Part shown: one piece after another, positions 60,460 to 64,000 of the stretch | How the letters are laid out: every line of letters begins with the position of its first letter | Position numbering within the stretch: the first letter of the stretch is position 1 | NCBI GenBank assembly: GCA_001579985.1 | Contig: LRSR01001105.1 | Span: 1 to 64,000, forward strand | Origin: Hypsibius dujardini | Taxonomy: Eukaryota > Tardigrada > Eutardigrada > Parachela > Hypsibiidae | Length of the DNA: 64,000 nt | Direction: 5' to 3' | Made by a program: the position numbers and the translations under genes | Notes under the pieces: generated by a model | Told to the model about the DNA's origin: nothing | The model's input: the letters and a program-made list of their open reading frames with translations, nothing else | Databases searched by the model: none

Positions 60460-62615
60460 GCTTAACGGGTACTAGTTACTAGGTTACTAGTATGCTATAT
60501 TGTATTAATTATATCTGTGCACAAATACCGACTCTTATCTTTCGACTCATGCATGCATGGGTGTGCGATCCCTGGGTTTCCGTAGTTGTAACTCTTTGAA
60601 ACGGGAAATGTTGGGTGCCGCCATTATATCATAGAGATTACGCATCATAGACTGAAAACAGTTGGTTAACGGCAACGATTGGCTGAGACACCCGTAACTA
60701 GTTTAACAGGAGAGGATGTTGATGATGTGCCTGGTCCATTTTTTACCTCTTGATCCCGAATGGGCCAATGCCCTAATGATTGCACTGCTTGAACCACTAC
60801 TCGGCACAAACAGCGTATAGAGTATAGTTCATGCCACCACGCTTTGAGTGCATTGCGTTTCTGCTAACCAACTCAGTTACATGTTTATTACTCTGATGAC
60901 GTCCTCTCATTTATGGTATTCTCGCAGTGGGGAGCATGCACTCGTTCATTGCATGATAACATGCACTCGTGGTCGCTTCCGAGCCGGTATCACAAATTTG
61001 TGGCGCGATCTGACCATTACGCTGCCTAAGATTTCCACATATATATAACATTCACTATTCATACAGTTGCATTTATTATATTTTTTTGACACTTTTTTGC
61101 AGGCTTGTTAGCAGCCGTAATCGTCTGTTTTTACAATGGGCAGTGAAAACTTCTGTGCTTTTCCGCCGCCCTGCAGATTATCCTCATTTTGTCGTGAATA
61201 GGCGTGCTGAATGACTTGGGTTACGAGAACATGAGAACAGATTTGTAATAATTCACCCATAACTTTATTATAGTTTAAGCGACGAATGAGATGACGGTAT
61301 GCTTTATCAGCTAATTTTGATCAAGCAATCAACTGTTGAACGAACAGAATAGGGATGCTATGTGGTATTCTTATAGCATCCCATTTTTTCCCTGCCAAAA
61401 CCGGAGCTTCAGTGCAGATGAAATATTCTTAAAAAATGTTCTTATTTAGTCCGCCATATGAAAAAAAAGATTCACAGATCATTGACATGTGTGCTAATTC
61501 AGAAATGGAATTGAGATTGGAGGGAATGGAGATCAGGTCGCGCAAGTCCCGCCCAACTGACCTTGCACACGCATGCGGTAAGTAATCCTCTATCCCCTTA
61601 GCAGCTTGGCCAAAATTCGATAGTTTACCTATGTTAATAGTTGACATTTTTCGATTCTTGTACGCATACTGAGAAGGCGTAGCTTTTTCAAATTGACTCA
61701 AGTCTTACATACATTAAGTTCTCTTAGAAAGATGTGGAAGACCCTTGATATTAATAGCTGACATGTTGGACTTCAGTCTTGTGCACGCCTGTTTTAATAT
61801 CGTGACTCATGCCTGAAATTGTAAGTATAAGGACGACGGCAAGCAAATGGATAGTCCGCTGAGAACCGTCTATCCATGCCCCAAGGTATCGGCCAATGAG
61901 AGTTACGATCCTGAAAGCAACTGCTACCACTACCCCCCCCCCCTGCATTTAACAGTTCCGTGGACTTTTGCAATTCTGTGTGAGTTCAATTTATTGACGA
62001 GGGAGTGTCAATGTAATTGGTCCTTTAGTTGCAAGGCGGACGTCTGGTCCACTCGGTAGTCGCCATCGTATGCAAAAAATATACCTCATTTTTTGCTTAA
62101 TGACAGAGGCAATGATACAACGTGTTGCACGCGGTGGATGTTCCGAGGATGATATCATTCCTAGCATTGACGGACGCCGTTCACGGCAACAAAGAAACAC
62201 AGCAACGAATGCCAACTGAATGTTTTATTATTTCTTCATTTTCATCAAGGGGGAATCACGTGTGTTGGGTGTATTGTAAGCAATCCTTGGTAATTCCAGT
62301 TCGAAGCCTCTACATAATAATAAAAATTATAATGACAAACTTTGAGAATGTGTCTGCCGCCAATCGCAAAGTAAATTTACATAGGCACCACCCTTATCTT
62401 TCTGCTTAACAAACAGATACACGGTTGCAAAAATTGGAGTCCCACGACAGAAATGGAAATCAGCGAAAAATTGTGATAAGATCGGCTTGATTTATGCTCA
62501 TACATTTGACGAGGCATATCTCGGAGTCTCGCCTTGTCTCCTACCTTTTTCTCTCCAAATGTACCACATAAAAGTGTTTAAAAATTATCCTTTATGTTAC
62601 CACGAATGACCGAAA
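60460..62615. other. No gene recognised
   Basis: AT-rich intergenic stretch. Small open frames only, with no family match. It should hold the promoter of the transporter gene. Confidence 0.4.
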
Positions 62616-63925
62616 ATGATCGTCCCAGGCGAGAAAAGTACTCGTCGTATGACCGAATGTCAAGTCACCCCACGTCGATGGGCCATCCTGGCCGTCTTCT
62701 CGCTATACTCGATGAGCAATCAAATCCAATGGATCTCCTACAGTACCATCAACGACAAAGTCACCGCTTTTTACTCGGTCTCGACGACGACGGTGGACTG
62801 GCTGTCAATGGTCTTCATGGTCGCGTACATTCCGCTCATCTTTCCTGCCACCTGGCTTTTGGATAAGCGGGGTCTTCGTTTGACTGGCTATATCGGAGCG
62901 TTCTTGAATTTTCTCGGCGCGGTGATTAAGTGCTTCAGTCCATATTCGAAGCGGTTTGTAGTGACGTTTGTCGGGCAGACTGTCTGCGGGATTGCGCAGG
63001 TCTTTATTCTGGGACTTCCTGCCAGGGTGGCGGCTGTCTGGTTCGCCGAACGCGAAGTCCCCTTTGCCACTGCGATTGGCGTCTTTGGCACTCAGGTAAG
63101 TTGTATCAACGCAATCCTGTCTGGAAACAAAATTAGATACTTTTTTCCCGGCAACGGTTGATTGATTAGTTAAAATGACCGTCCTAGTTTTTATTCTGGA
63201 TATTAAATAACCTATATATAACTACAACTTAACAATAAATGTTTGGGATTATATAACAAGACGATGAAGCATTGCTGACAAAGTTAACATATCCTGTAAT
63301 TTTCTGAATTTACCGTAGATAAAATTGTGATGAAATATACCATGGATAAAGTATCTATACTGTATGTACAAAATAAATAAGATATTCGATGCATAAAATA
63401 TGTATGTATAAAATAAATAAAATATGGAATGTATAATTAACGTATGTATAGAATAGATAAAATGCAATATATAAGATGTGTATCTATAAAATAGATAAAT
63501 TGTACAATGTGTTGCCTCTTATATATTTCATTATGCTTTGTAAATACTATTCACTTTCCATTCGAGCATTCAACAATTTAAATCTTTCCGTTTTGGCAGG
63601 ACGTCTTCGTCTGACTTGTGAGGGCACAACCGAATGATTTAAGGCTGCCTGTTGATTGGTTTTGTTGTCTGAATGCCTGCCTGCTGTCTGCCCGAATGTA
63701 TTTTCTGCCAGCAACGTTGGTTATTTTTCATATTTCTATTGCAGTTAGGCGTGGCACTTGGCTTCCTTGTTCCTCTGATCGTACCGTCAATATTTGCCAC
63801 CGATTCCGCAGAAGCCTTCAACCTAACCATTGACTCAAATCGTGACATCTACAGTCACAACTTTGCCGTCCTATACTATGTCAAAACCGGGATTACCGGA
63901 ACACTCTTCCTCCTTGTTCTTTTCG
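62616..63925 (+). CDS. FLVCR/SLC49-type major-facilitator transporter, 5' exons (continues past the window)
   Basis: Exons 62616-63095 and 63745-63925 join in phase; the second ends one base into a codon at GTAGGG, so the gene runs off the edge. The protein opens MIVPGEKSTRRMTECQVTPR, then RRWAILAVFSLYSMSNQIQW (TM1), VDWLSMVFMVAYIPLIFPAT with WLLDKRGLRL (TM2 and the loop-2 motif of this family), AFLNFLGAVIKC, FVGQTVCGIAQVFILGLPAR and then LGVALGFLVPLIVP in exon 2. Spacing and words (SLYSxxNxxQW, DWLSMVYMxAYxPLIFPATW, AQVFILGLPxRxAxVWF) match FLVCR1/2, plasma-membrane carriers studied for haem and choline transport. A stop codon 12 bases upstream in frame supports the ATG, unless an earlier exon exists. 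About six membrane segments are seen here of the usual twelve. Confidence 0.92.
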
Positions 63926-64000
63926 GTAGGGTTAAACGGCGAGAAAACGTACAGAGCAATTAACCTGCAACATTACCTATACTTGATGATAACAGTTTCC

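Overview
This is a piece of nuclear genome from an invertebrate animal. Genes are split by introns with GT-AG borders, coding sequence is sparse, and the proteins are animal ones: two Kv-channel-interacting proteins (KChIP), histidine decarboxylase, PIN1, PRCC, TMEM258, CZIB, an FLVCR-type transporter and an animal haem peroxidase. The histidine decarboxylase carries a conserved block behind its catalytic domain that I know from arthropod enzymes, and there is a gustatory-receptor-like gene end. Together these suggest an ecdysozoan, probably a panarthropod. I cannot name the species.

Layout. 0-5.3 kb: the 3' part of a gustatory-receptor-like gene (+), a MYCBP-like gene (-) and PIN1 (-). 7.3-14.6 kb: a KChIP gene on + with two alternative first exons. 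15.2-15.8 kb: a bulb-type lectin exon (-). 17.7-23.8 kb: a haem peroxidase on - whose exons are nearly all recognisable but whose frame is broken several times; one of its introns holds a 1.3-kb terminal-inverted-repeat element with a Ulp1-like protease gene. 28.3-34.8 kb: a second KChIP gene on -, facing the first, with exons of identical length. 40.1-46.2 kb: a compact block of CZIB (-), TMEM258 (+) and PRCC (+). 48.0-51.1 kb: an unrecognised coiled-coil protein ending in a CaaX box (+). 54.3-60.4 kb: a complete 13-exon histidine decarboxylase (+). 62.6 kb to the edge: the first two exons of an FLVCR/SLC49-type transporter (+).

Between and inside the genes lie many small inverted-repeat elements of at least six types (one with an 8-bp target duplication and hAT-like ends, one flanked by TA, several foldbacks with long arms) and many (TGTC)n/(GACA)n arrays, most of them in introns and several only tens of bases from an exon edge. 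The genes do not form one pathway. Histidine decarboxylase (histamine synthesis), the KChIPs (A-type K+ channel subunits) and the receptor-like gene fit neural or sensory work; the others are housekeeping genes. I found no tRNA, rRNA, CRISPR array or recognisable retroelement.
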